A model generated the notes under the pieces. The model had not been told where the DNA came from, searched no databases, and saw nothing but the letters and a program-made list of their open reading frames with translations. Below, one piece after another: positions 8,771 through 17,267 of a stretch of 64,000 bases of DNA (its first letter is position 1; each line of letters starts with the position of its first letter). Both the position numbers and the translations under genes were made by a program. Source of the DNA: Lysinibacter cavernae (GTDB taxonomy: Bacteria; Actinomycetota; Actinomycetes; Actinomycetales; Microbacteriaceae); contig NZ_JAAMOX010000001.1 of assembly GCF_011758565.1 (NCBI RefSeq), positions 496,001 to 560,000 on the forward strand, read 5' to 3'.

Positions 8771-9814
8771 TTAGGCATCCCGCGCGCACCGGAAGCCGAT
8801 GTGGCTTGTCGCGGTGTCGTCCGACTGCGGGGAACGGGCCGCAGGTCGATACCGGAGACAATACTCCGGCGCACACAGATGGGAGCCTCCTTTGAGTACC
8901 CGCCTCGGTGGCACGGAAACGCCGCCCTGAGCCTCGTTGGTGCCGAGCGAGGGGGGTGCAGACCTCCCCGACGACGGGCCACACTGGCATCCATCGCCGC
9001 ACGAGCCAGCCGTTGACGGCTCCTGCGAGGTGGAAACACCGGTGCCCCTTTCTCCGCCAGGAACCGCCAAGAGATTAACCACGGTGATCGGCATCGTGAC
9101 GGGTGCGGTCACGTCAGTCGGCACCTCGTGCCGTTCGGTGTAGGGCGTTGTTGTCCATTCCCAGACGTTGCCTATCATGTCGAATAAGCCGGATCGGTCT
9201 GCCGGAAAAGCCCCAACGGGCGAAGTGCCTGCCCAACCGTTGGCGCCCGTATTGAGGTACGGAAAACGCCCCTGCCAATTATTTGCCATGAGCAGGCCCC
9301 CAGGGTGTAGCTCGGTACCCCACGCGTATGTGCTTGGCCCGTGGCCTCCGGTTGCCGCGTATTCCCACTCAGCCTCGGTCGGCAGCCGCTTGCCAGCCCA
9401 GGCCGCGTATGCGGAGGCATCCTCAAACGAGACATGAATCACGGGATGAGTTGGCCGGTCCCGGATATGCGAACGGGGGCCGGCCGGATGGTTCCAGCAC
9501 GCGCCTGGCACCCAAGACCACCACTGCTGCCAATCATCAAGCGCAACTGGCCCATGCGTCGGGACAAAGAGCAGCGCGCCGGCACGAAGGTCTTCAGGAG
9601 GGAGCTCGGGGAAGAGTTCCGGGTCGAGTGGCCGCTCGGCGACGGTGACGTAGCCGGTGTCGTCAACAAAGGCCGCAAACTCAGCGTTTGTTACCGGATG
9701 TTGGTCAAGCAGAAACGACTCAACCCGACGCACATGCACAGGGCCCTCTTCCGGATAGAACTCCGTTGACCCCATGGTGAAGGAGCCAGCCGGAATGAGC
9801 GTCATTTGAGGCAT
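8771..9814 (-). CDS. Formylglycine-generating enzyme (sulfatase-modifying factor)
   Basis: The 347-residue FGE/SUMF1-family protein would oxidise the active-site cysteine of sulfatases to C-alpha-formylglycine. The N-terminal part has IPAGSFTMGS and RRVESFLLDQHPVTNAEF. The core holds PVIHVSFEDASAYAAWAGKR, LPTEAEWEYAA and GNVWEWTTTPY. The C-terminal part has GGSHLCAPEYCLRYRPAAR with the two catalytic cysteines at about 314 and 319. A low-complexity Ser/Gly/Cys-containing insert lies between the GNVWEW motif and the C-terminus, where family members vary. No signal peptide is seen, which matches the cytosolic look of both sulfatases. The start is supported by AAAGGAG. It converges with SulP2, leaving 120 bp between stops. 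Confidence 0.94.
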   Translation of the reverse strand: MPQMTLIPAGSFTMGSTEFYPEEGPVHVRRVESFLLDQHPVTNAEFAAFVDDTGYVTVAERPLDPELFPELPPEDLRAGALLFVPTHGPVALDDWQQWWSWVPGACWNHPAGPRSHIRDRPTHPVIHVSFEDASAYAAWAGKRLPTEAEWEYAATGGHGPSTYAWGTELHPGGLLMANNWQGRFPYLNTGANGWAGTSPVGAFPADRSGLFDMIGNVWEWTTTPYTERHEVPTDVTAPVTMPITVVNLLAVPGGERGTGVSTSQEPSTAGSCGDGCQCGPSSGRSAPPSLGTNEAQGGVSVPPRRVLKGGSHLCAPEYCLRYRPAARSPQSDDTATSHIGFRCARDA

Positions 9815-10456
9815 AGAGGTCTCCTTTGGTCATACTCTTCTATTTTCGTGTTTTGGCGACACATTGCCCTCACCCGTTTGGGGTGAGCAAGGGGGTTCGA
9901 CGGCGCTGGCCGTGAGTAGTCTCAGCAGGCGTTCGTGAGTAGCGCACCAAACAAATGTCAGGGCGCGCAGCGCTTGGCGTCGAAATCAAGGGGCTGAGCG
10001 GGCAGCCATCGCGCTGGTCGACGGAACGCATCCGGTTGAAGCTACTCAGCAGCTGTTTGCTGACGCACATCCCAACTTGGTGCTACTCAGTTACGGGGGT
10101 GTCTCGCTAGGTTGAGAGATTAGGTGTGACTCTTCCCGCCACGAGCAGTTGTCGTGGCGGGAAGAGCATCGCTGACGATATCGATCAGATGGGGGACCTG
10201 ATCGTACGCATCAAGTCGGCGATTGTCCGTTAACTTTGGGGAAAGTGTTCGGTTACCTCACATTAGAACGAGTTATCTACCTTGAAGTAGGTGATATTTG
10301 GGTTTTGAGCGTAGGAAAGACCGCCGTGAGTATTGCTTTAGGGGCTACGGCGAGTTGGAATCAGTACTACGGCGCAAACACTGCGTCGTGGCGGTGAGCA
10401 CACCTACGCAACTTTCCCCCCAAATTGTCACTTGCTGGGGCTGAAGGGATGAGTCC
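9815..10456. other. 642-bp intergenic region between the FGE and LuxR genes, with small palindromes and a possible gene remnant
   Basis: No convincing intact gene was found. The stretch holds a short hairpin (CTCACCC/GGGTGAG, 9869-9887) and a perfect 15-bp inverted repeat (10130-10166). A short open segment ending at about 10115, in the frame reading ALVDGTHPVEATQQLFADAH, loosely resembles the start of a response-regulator receiver domain and may be a decayed fragment. It must also contain promoters for the leftward FGE gene and the rightward regulator; I could not assign them. Confidence 0.5.
10130..10166. repeat. Perfect 15-bp inverted repeat (hairpin, 7-nt loop)
   Basis: CTCTTCCCGCCACGA at 10130-10144 is followed, after GCAGTTG, by its exact complement TCGTGGCGGGAAGAG at 10152-10166. 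No T-run follows on either strand, so it is either a T-less terminator or a regulator-binding/structural element. It lies about 290 bp upstream of the LuxR-type regulator. Confidence 0.85.
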
Positions 10457-13045
10457 ATGACCATGATTGGTCGAACACACGATATGCAGGTGGCGTTGAG
10501 CTTTGTAGATCAGGGGTCGAACGTCCAGATTGCTGGAAGCACTGGCAGCGGGAAGTCGCTGTTCCTGAGCGAGCTGTCCAATTATCTCAGCGAAAACGAT
10601 TGGAACCCACTCCGGTTTTACGGGATCGCCGAGCTCAAGAATGTACCGCTCATGGCGCTGAATGTCGCGGCGCCGTCCGGAAAAACGGGTGCAACAGGGC
10701 CCGCTCAGCTGCGGGACGCCTATCAGCAGTTGATTACACTGACGCAAAAGCCACGATCAATTCTCATAATTGACGATATTGACGATCTTGATGATGCAAG
10801 CGCGGGTATCCTTCGGGCGGTTGCGCGGCACAACGGGCTCGTGCTGGTATCCGCAGGTCGAACGATTCCCGTTGGCGGCCTCGGCGGTACGCGCCAACCA
10901 CCGCGGAACCTCGCCGATTTTGTTGTTGAACTGAAGCCGCTTCCGTTTGATTCTTTTGAGGTGTTGCTTGAAGCGAGGCTTGGCTCTCCGGTTGAATCGT
11001 CAACGGCGAGTCGACTCTTTGCCAAGTCTGGCGGCATCCCAGGGCTTGGGGTGACGCTGGCGCTTGCCGCGTCTGCCGAGCATTCGCTTCGGCTCCGCGA
11101 AGGCGTATGGACGGCCGAGAGCGACCTGTGGAGCCATTCGCTGCGCAGAATCGTCGAGGCGTATCTTGGGGAGTTGGATGCTGTCGGGCGGGACGCTCTT
11201 GAGATGCTGTGCCTTGTTGGTCCCGTTGATATTGAGACGGCCCACCAACTGGTTGGCTGGACGGCTGTTGAGGCACTTGAACATCACGGGCTCGTGCGCA
11301 CGTACCCGTCAAACGATCGACTTTTGCTGACGGTGTTTCCCGCTATTCTTGTGGAGTTTTTTCGGCACGAAGACATGTCAACGAGGCGGTCGCGGCTCAC
11401 CGAGGAAGTCGCCGAGCGGCTGCAAACCGTTGGAATGCCCTCACTCGACCAGTCCGACTACTTTGTCAAAGCTGAGCCGTGGGCGCCTGTTGAGGGTTCC
11501 GACGCGCTCTTTGTCCGAGTGCTCTATGAGCAGTCTCGCACGCAGCGACTGGTTGCCGAGGCAGAGTGGCAGCGGCAGCCAAGCGCGGCGACATCGTACA
11601 ACCTGGTGTCAGCGCTCATCCATTCGAACGCCCATCTTGCCGACATTGAACGGGCGATCGCAACAACCGACCTCAGCCAGGCCGATCAGGTGCTTCGGGC
11701 CAGGTATACCTGTCTTGTGGCGAGGTGGAAGGCGTACGGTCGAAATGATGTGGATGGTGCCCTCGGCACCCTTGACAAGGCCGCGCCGCAGCTGGGGGAG
11801 TATTCGCGGCTGCTTGATGCCTGTCGGGTCAACATTCAACTTGACCTTCTCGGCGCGCCAGACGAGGCAGAGAGCCTGCTGCACGTGACGCCAGGGCTTC
11901 CTAGCAGGGTGACCTCGGAGCTGCACATTACCCTTGCGGCAGTGCACATCGCCCGCGCCGAGTTTGCGGAGGCAAGTTCCCTGCTTGATGGCGTTGGTGA
12001 TCTCTTTGACCGTCCGTGGCGTACCGCACTGTATCGTGGCCTCGCACAGATTGGCGAAGGCAAGCTCCCCGATGCGGTCCGCACTGCCGACCTCGCCCTT
12101 GCCGAGGCGAGAGCAACGCTTGATACGGATGCGCTCAGGGTTCATTCGTATCTCGCGATCGTTGCGCTCACGCTGCAGTCAAAGTATCCGCGAATCGAGG
12201 TTCTGCTCGAATCGATCATGGCTTTGGGAACGCCGCACGTCTTTCTGCAGCTCTTTCATCTTGCGACCACAAACGTTGCAGCGATGGTTGCCCTGCGCAG
12301 TGGCCGAAAAGCTTACGGTGCAAGCCTCGTTGCTCAGCTGCGCACGTTTCCGAACGCCTTCGGCCCGTTCCCAGCAATGGAGATTGGCTGGGGCGCGTCG
12401 CAGTTCGAATCGATGGCTGGAAACCAGCGTCAGGCATCCCAGATTCTTTGGGAATCCGGGCAGCGCCTGTGGAAGCGCCACTCGACCTTTGCCTCGCTCG
12501 TTGATGCCCTGACGAGCGTTGAACTCAGCAGCGACACCGAACATCTCAACAAGGTGCAGTCGCGCGCTGCCAAAGTAGACAGTGTCTTTGTTGATGCGAC
12601 CCTGCACTATGTTGAGGCGTATCTCTCACGGGATGCTGAAGGAATGCGAGTTGCCTTCAACGAGCTGACCGAAGTCGGGCGCTGGGGCCTCGCGCATAAC
12701 GCCCTGACCCACCTCTCGCAATACCTCCGCGACGAGCATCGGGCAGACGAAGCTGAAGCCGTCATCAAAGAGCGTGCCGCTCTGGTAGCCGCGCATCTTG
12801 ACGACCCATTCGACCTTGCGCGTTTTGTGATCTCCAATTCGTCGCTGACCGACCGCGAGGTAGAGATAGCGAGTTTTGTTGCCACGGGTCAGAGTAACCG
12901 ACAGATCGCTGAACTGTTGCGGCTCAGTATCCGCACGGTTGAAAACCACGTGCATCGCATCATCCGCAAGGAGGGGCTCACCAACCGGAGCGAGATTGCA
13001 AGCCTCGGACGACGCTACGGCTGGGGCGAGGCAGTAATCTCCTAG
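10457..13045 (+). CDS. Large ATPase-LuxR transcriptional regulator (LAL/STAND-like)
   Basis: The 862-residue protein has an N-terminal P-loop ATPase with Walker A GSTGSGKS at residues 27-34 and a Walker B-like SILIIDDIDD near 101-110. A long helical middle follows, probably TPR-like repeats. A GerE/LuxR helix-turn-helix sits at residues 797-856 (LTDREVEIASFVATGQSNRQ, then IAELLRLSIRTVENHV). This is the architecture of LAL-type regulators such as MalT, in which ATP and an inducer drive oligomerisation and activation. The start ATG follows GAAGGGATGAG. It lies between the FGE and the AI-2E/second-sulfatase genes, making it a plausible regulator of the sulfatase locus, although no operator has been shown. 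Confidence 0.92.
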   Translation: MTMIGRTHDMQVALSFVDQGSNVQIAGSTGSGKSLFLSELSNYLSENDWNPLRFYGIAELKNVPLMALNVAAPSGKTGATGPAQLRDAYQQLITLTQKPRSILIIDDIDDLDDASAGILRAVARHNGLVLVSAGRTIPVGGLGGTRQPPRNLADFVVELKPLPFDSFEVLLEARLGSPVESSTASRLFAKSGGIPGLGVTLALAASAEHSLRLREGVWTAESDLWSHSLRRIVEAYLGELDAVGRDALEMLCLVGPVDIETAHQLVGWTAVEALEHHGLVRTYPSNDRLLLTVFPAILVEFFRHEDMSTRRSRLTEEVAERLQTVGMPSLDQSDYFVKAEPWAPVEGSDALFVRVLYEQSRTQRLVAEAEWQRQPSAATSYNLVSALIHSNAHLADIERAIATTDLSQADQVLRARYTCLVARWKAYGRNDVDGALGTLDKAAPQLGEYSRLLDACRVNIQLDLLGAPDEAESLLHVTPGLPSRVTSELHITLAAVHIARAEFAEASSLLDGVGDLFDRPWRTALYRGLAQIGEGKLPDAVRTADLALAEARATLDTDALRVHSYLAIVALTLQSKYPRIEVLLESIMALGTPHVFLQLFHLATTNVAAMVALRSGRKAYGASLVAQLRTFPNAFGPFPAMEIGWGASQFESMAGNQRQASQILWESGQRLWKRHSTFASLVDALTSVELSSDTEHLNKVQSRAAKVDSVFVDATLHYVEAYLSRDAEGMRVAFNELTEVGRWGLAHNALTHLSQYLRDEHRADEAEAVIKERAALVAAHLDDPFDLARFVISNSSLTDREVEIASFVATGQSNRQIAELLRLSIRTVENHVHRIIRKEGLTNRSEIASLGRRYGWGEAVIS

Positions 13046-13153
13046 CGGCGGCGAATGCCTTCACCCCGTTTGTGTGAGGTGCGGCTAAGCGCGCTGGTAT
13101 TCACTCGAAGATACGTGTTGGGGTGTCCCCGCACGAACCGTCGAGGAGGAACC

Positions 13154-14458
13154 GTGTCCTGGTTTCGCAAGCGCACATCCCCGCAAGCTCAAAGCGGCGA
13201 GGCGGATGCACCAGCCTCCGCCTTGCCCGCTGGCGTGCCCGAACCAAGCGTTGGCCCGTCGAAGCTCCCCACATCGCCGGCTGCCGGAGTTGATCAGGCA
13301 GCCGGCATCGGAGCTGAAGCGCCGTCCCAGTCAGAAGCGTTGCCTGACCCCTCTCGGTGGGCGGCCTCTCCGAGAAGCGCCCTCATCCTCGCCGGGCTTG
13401 GAGGGGCAACCCTCACCGCTGTTGGCCTCTGGGCCATCCAGTCATTTTTTGCCCCGTTCTTCTTGGCCCTCGTGCTGACGATCTGCGCGCACCCCATTCG
13501 GGTTGCCCTCGAACGATGGGGAGTTGCGCGCGGCTTCGCGACCGGCTCTGTTATCGCCGTGGTTTTTGCGCTCCTCGCCTTGTTTGTGATGGCGCTCGTG
13601 GTTGCGTTTGGTCAGTTTGCGGCTCTGTTGCCGCAGTTTGGCCCGCAGATAATGGATATCGGAGCCCAGATCGCTGACTGGCTCAAAACCATCGGACTCA
13701 CTCAAGAGCAGGTCAGCTCTATCGCAAGCGGATTTGATCCTGGTCGCATCATCGGGTTTGTTGCGGCGCTGCTCGGGAACGTTACAAACGTCACGGTTGG
13801 CCTCGTGATCATCCTGACCTCCCTGATCCTCATGGCGATGGACGCAGTTTACGTGCCGCTGCTCATGCGTCAGGTTGCTCGAACGCGCCCGCACATGGTT
13901 GCGGCCCTTGCCGGTTTTGCAACGGGCGTTCGTCGCTACATGGTTGCGACCACGGCCCTCGGCGTTGTGCAGGGTGTACTCAATTGGGTTGCGCTCGTCA
14001 TCCTCGGCATCCCAGGAGCGTTCCTGTGGGGGTTGCTGTCGTTTCTCTGCAGCTACATCCCAAATATCGGCTACTTCATAGCGATCATCCCTCCCATCGT
14101 GTTTGGGCTGCTTGTTGGGGGATGGCCAGCCGTTGTCGCCGTCATCATCATTTATGGCGTGATCAACGCGGTCGTACAGTCGCTTATCCAACCGCGGGTT
14201 GTTGGCAATGCAGTGGCGCTCGGTCAGACCATCACCTTTGTATCTGTCCTGTTTTGGGCGGTTGTGATCGGGCCGATTGGCGCCATTCTTGCCATTCCGC
14301 TGACACTACTCGTTCGGGCCATCCTCATCGATTCCAACCCAGCGGCGGCCTGGTGGCGACCCGTTATCGGTGATCTCACCGAGACCAAACGCATTATGAA
14401 GGATGAGGACCTCAATCAGAAGCGAGCCAAGAACGATAAACGGGGACGCCAGCAGTAA
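13154..14458 (+). CDS. AI-2E family transporter (PF01594-type membrane protein)
   Basis: The 434-residue protein starts at GTG 13154, directly after a strong GAGGAGGA site; an in-frame ATG at 13055 lacks such support and would add a non-conserved arginine-rich leader. About 70 N-terminal residues are polar and Pro/Ala/Ser-rich. They are followed by the family's eight-helix pattern, including FLALVLTICAHPIRVALERW, GIPGAFLWGLLSFLCSYIPN, and QSLIQPRVVGNAVALGQTIT. Family members export AI-2, act as Na+/H+ antiporters or have unknown roles, so the substrate is open. The stop lies 3 nt from the stop of the convergent second sulfatase. Confidence 0.9.
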   Translation: MSWFRKRTSPQAQSGEADAPASALPAGVPEPSVGPSKLPTSPAAGVDQAAGIGAEAPSQSEALPDPSRWAASPRSALILAGLGGATLTAVGLWAIQSFFAPFFLALVLTICAHPIRVALERWGVARGFATGSVIAVVFALLALFVMALVVAFGQFAALLPQFGPQIMDIGAQIADWLKTIGLTQEQVSSIASGFDPGRIIGFVAALLGNVTNVTVGLVIILTSLILMAMDAVYVPLLMRQVARTRPHMVAALAGFATGVRRYMVATTALGVVQGVLNWVALVILGIPGAFLWGLLSFLCSYIPNIGYFIAIIPPIVFGLLVGGWPAVVAVIIIYGVINAVVQSLIQPRVVGNAVALGQTITFVSVLFWAVVIGPIGAILAIPLTLLVRAILIDSNPAAAWWRPVIGDLTETKRIMKDEDLNQKRAKNDKRGRQQ

Positions 14459-14461
14459 CGA

Positions 14462-16849
14462 CTACTGGATACCCATCATGACCTTGAGTCGTTCCTCGGC
14501 CGAGATGAGATGGTTGTGGCTATCGAGGCCGAGTTCGAGTTGGACCCACGCGACACTGCCGGTGAACGCCGTCTGCGTGTAGTCGGTGGTGACGGGGGAA
14601 CCAAACTCATTCCCAACATCGCAGGTCTCGTCGGCCGAGAACAGAAAAGCCTCCGTCTGTTCGATGCGGCCTGTGCCAACGGGGGAGCCGCCAAGAAAAA
14701 GCGTGACGTTTCCTCCCTTACCGATGCCGCCGCCGTCATACGCAAACTCCATCCGAACCTGATACGTGCCTGGCTCGAGCGGCTTGGTCGCTCTGGTGAA
14801 GTAGTGTTCAACCCCAAAAAAGTTGTAGCAGTAGGTGAGGACACCGTCCTTGGCATACAGCGAATGGCCGCCGGTCAGTCCACCCTGAGCAACAACAACT
14901 CCCTCTGCGCCTTCCGATGGAACCGTGACTTCTGCGGTGATGGAATACGAACGGTTCTTCATAGAAAGAACCGACCCTTCGGTGAGGCGCCCCATTCCGC
15001 CAAACAGGAGCTGCTTTGTGCCCGAAACGAGGCTCGGCCGACCAGCAAGCTCGGGGAGCCCCCGTTCGGCAAATCGGTCGTCCAACGGGATGACGTTGTA
15101 CTTGACCGCTTCAATGAGCCAGAGCCGCTGCAATTCGTGCAGCCGGTCGGGATGCTCTGCGGAAATGTCCTTGGCTTGGGTCCAATCGACAGAGGTGTCG
15201 TAGAGCTCCCAGACGTCAGCGTCGAAGGCGGGCATTGTGGCGTCAACCCCCGTTTCCCATGGGGTCCGATGCTTCGTCACAGCGGTCCAACCCTTGTGAT
15301 AAATCCCACGATTGCCAAACATCTCGAAATACTGTGTCTCGTGCCGTTCCGGTGCAGCGGCATCGTCAAAGGAATACAACATGCTGACCCCTTCAAACGG
15401 CTGCTGCATGACACCCTCTACAAATGTTGGGGCTGGGATACCCGCCGCTTCGAGAATCGTTGGTGCAACGTCGATGACATGGTGAAACTGCGAACGCGTT
15501 TCATTATTCGCGCTGAACCCTTGTGGCCAGCGGACGATTGTGCCATTCCTGGTTCCGCCAAAGTGCGAGGCAACCTGTTTGGTCCACTGATACGGGGTAT
15601 CCATGGCGTGCGCCCATCCAACGGCGTAGTGGTTGTAGGCTTCTGGCCCGCCGAAGAGGTCGATTCGCGAGGACATGAACTCTGGCGTCTCGATATGCCC
15701 ATACCCACCAAGCGTGATCATCTCGTTAAACGTTCCCTGCAGCGAGCCCTCGGCTGACGCCCCGTTGTCGCCAATAATGACAAAGATGAGCGTCTCGTCA
15801 AGGATGCCGAGATCTTCAAGGGTGTCGAGCACCTTTCCAACCTGGTGATCCGTGTTCTCAAGGAAGCCGGCATAGATCTCCATCTGACGTGCAAGGACGG
15901 GGCGCATGTTCTCATCGATCTCATCCCAGGATGGAATGCCAGGGCTCCGCTCCGTCAGAATGCTGTCTGCTGGAATAACGCCGAGCTCTTTCTGCCTCGT
16001 GAAGGTTTGTTCACGCAGGGCATCCCAGCCTTGGTCAAATTTGCCTGCATACTTATCGGCCCATTCCGGTGGCACGTGGTGCGGCGCATGGGTCGCCCCT
16101 GGTGCGTAATAGGTAAAGAACGGCTTGTCCGGCATAAGCGACTTCTGCTGACGGATCCATTTTGTGGCGTGATCTGCCAGATCGTCGTTGAGGTAGTAGC
16201 CCTCATCCGGCGTTGTGGCCGGCTCAACTGGGGTTGTGCCCTCATACAGCGCTGGGAAGTACTGGTTCGTTTCGCCGCCAATGAATCCGTAGAAGTATTC
16301 AAAACCCATGCCTGTTGGCCATTGGCGGTATGGCCCCATCGGGCTGGTTTCCCAGGTCGGCACCTCGTGGCACTTGCCGATCTGCGCTGTGCTGTAGCCG
16401 TTGAGCTTGAGGATTTTTGCAAGGGGAGCTGCGGTGTTTGGCCAAATGGAGTTGTTTCCTGGCGCTGAGGTGGCCAGCTCGGCGATATTTCCCATTCCGA
16501 CTGAGTGGTGGTTGCGTCCGGTGAGCAGGGCCGAGCGCGTTGGCGAACACAGGGCCGTCGTGTGGAACCGACGATATTTCAGTCCCTCGTTTGCAATTCG
16601 TTCAAAATTTGGCGTGTTGCACGGGCCGCCAAACGCGCTGGATGCTCCAAATCCAACATCGTCAACCAGAATCACAAGCACGTTTGGAGCTCCTGCCGGC
16701 GGACGGAGCGGCACGATCGGCGGATACGAGGTGTCGGGATCCTTTGCATCGTAGGTTGTGAGTCCTACCGGTTTGATATCAGGGATGGGAAGCACATCGC
16801 GCTGAAAGGGGTCCTGAACTGATTTGGCTGTTCTGCTCTCGTGAGGCAT
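14462..16849 (-). CDS. Large type I (formylglycine) sulfatase, second copy
   Basis: The 795-residue sulfatase is of the same long class as the one at 4737. The signature is CSPTR at residues 101-105, preceded by NVLVILVDDVGFG (metal site) and followed by LLTGRNHHSVG. FVIIGDNGASAEGS supplies the second metal site. The C-terminal ~170 residues again form a beta-rich accessory domain. An in-frame TTG start at 16906 is possible, but ATG 16849 has TTGGAGGG immediately upstream, so I use it. There is no signal peptide. The two sulfatases are clearly diverged, so different substrates are likely. It is separated from the first sulfatase by the FGE, the regulator and the AI-2E gene, and transcribed toward them. 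Confidence 0.93.
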   Translation of the reverse strand: MPHESRTAKSVQDPFQRDVLPIPDIKPVGLTTYDAKDPDTSYPPIVPLRPPAGAPNVLVILVDDVGFGASSAFGGPCNTPNFERIANEGLKYRRFHTTALCSPTRSALLTGRNHHSVGMGNIAELATSAPGNNSIWPNTAAPLAKILKLNGYSTAQIGKCHEVPTWETSPMGPYRQWPTGMGFEYFYGFIGGETNQYFPALYEGTTPVEPATTPDEGYYLNDDLADHATKWIRQQKSLMPDKPFFTYYAPGATHAPHHVPPEWADKYAGKFDQGWDALREQTFTRQKELGVIPADSILTERSPGIPSWDEIDENMRPVLARQMEIYAGFLENTDHQVGKVLDTLEDLGILDETLIFVIIGDNGASAEGSLQGTFNEMITLGGYGHIETPEFMSSRIDLFGGPEAYNHYAVGWAHAMDTPYQWTKQVASHFGGTRNGTIVRWPQGFSANNETRSQFHHVIDVAPTILEAAGIPAPTFVEGVMQQPFEGVSMLYSFDDAAAPERHETQYFEMFGNRGIYHKGWTAVTKHRTPWETGVDATMPAFDADVWELYDTSVDWTQAKDISAEHPDRLHELQRLWLIEAVKYNVIPLDDRFAERGLPELAGRPSLVSGTKQLLFGGMGRLTEGSVLSMKNRSYSITAEVTVPSEGAEGVVVAQGGLTGGHSLYAKDGVLTYCYNFFGVEHYFTRATKPLEPGTYQVRMEFAYDGGGIGKGGNVTLFLGGSPVGTGRIEQTEAFLFSADETCDVGNEFGSPVTTDYTQTAFTGSVAWVQLELGLDSHNHLISAEERLKVMMGIQ

Positions 16850-17084
16850 GTGGCCCTCCAATGTTGGCATGGCGGGAACGCCGCCGTTGAACGGTTGATG
16901 AGTCAATCTTCACTACGGGGCTGCCGCTTGGCATCCTCAAATCCGGGTGAACTTGAGCAAGTTCACGGCAGTCCTGGCCACTCAGGAAAGGTTCAGCTAA
17001 CACCAAAGTTCGTTGGCCCAAAACCCTGAGAGTATTGAGTTTTCGCGAGTTTTGCCGGATCTGATCTGGCAGGATTGAACCCAT
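16850..17084. promoter_or_regulatory. Upstream region of the second sulfatase
   Basis: This non-coding stretch separates the leftward sulfatase from the riboswitch of the rightward exchanger gene. It contains the perfect palindrome at 16947-16966, about 100 bp upstream of the sulfatase start. I see no other clear element. Confidence 0.5.
16947..16966. promoter_or_regulatory. Perfect 20-bp palindrome, candidate operator
   Basis: GTGAACTTG and CAAGTTCAC are separated by AG, giving a perfect 9-2-9 dyad. The size and symmetry suit a dimeric repressor or activator. It lies 98 bp upstream of the second sulfatase start and 118 bp upstream of the riboswitch of the divergent exchanger gene. The regulator is unknown. 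Confidence 0.7.
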
Positions 17085-17209
17085 CGAAGGGGAGTAGTTC
17101 CCATAAGGCTTGCGATGGGTTTTATCGCGAGCGGCGGTGACGTCGACATACTGGCCCGGTTTACCGGCCCGGCGCACCACCCCGAAAGGGGCGAACGAGA
17201 CTTTCGGTC
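17085..17209 (+). ncRNA. yybP-ykoY-like (Mn2+-sensing) riboswitch
   Basis: The leader shows the conserved blocks of this class in order: CGAAGGGGAGTAG (17086-17098), GTCGACATACTGG (about 17142-17153), and CGAACGAGACTTTCGGT (17192-17208). The closing stem pairs TCGAAGG with CTTTCGG (two G-U pairs). The class is known to sense Mn2+ and to precede cation exporters such as MntP, TerC and CaCA-type exchangers; a CaCA gene follows 59 nt later. Recognition is from memory of the consensus and needs a covariance-model search. Confidence 0.8.
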
Positions 17210-17267
17210 ACATCCGCATAATTCCAACACGGCGACTGCCGGCCGTTGGGTGACCGAAGGATTCATC

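Noticed and set aside
13055-13153. Earlier ATG start for the AI-2E family gene
   Set aside because: GTG 13154 has a strong GAGGAGGA site; the extension overlaps a hairpin and is not conserved-looking.
14510-15757. Long open frame (415 codons) on the plus strand opposite the second sulfatase
   Set aside because: The sulfatase frame has clear motifs throughout; the opposite frame has none.
17115-17267. Earlier ATG start for the CaCA exchanger
   Set aside because: The segment coincides with the riboswitch blocks and encodes a polar leader; ATG 17268 has a ribosome site.
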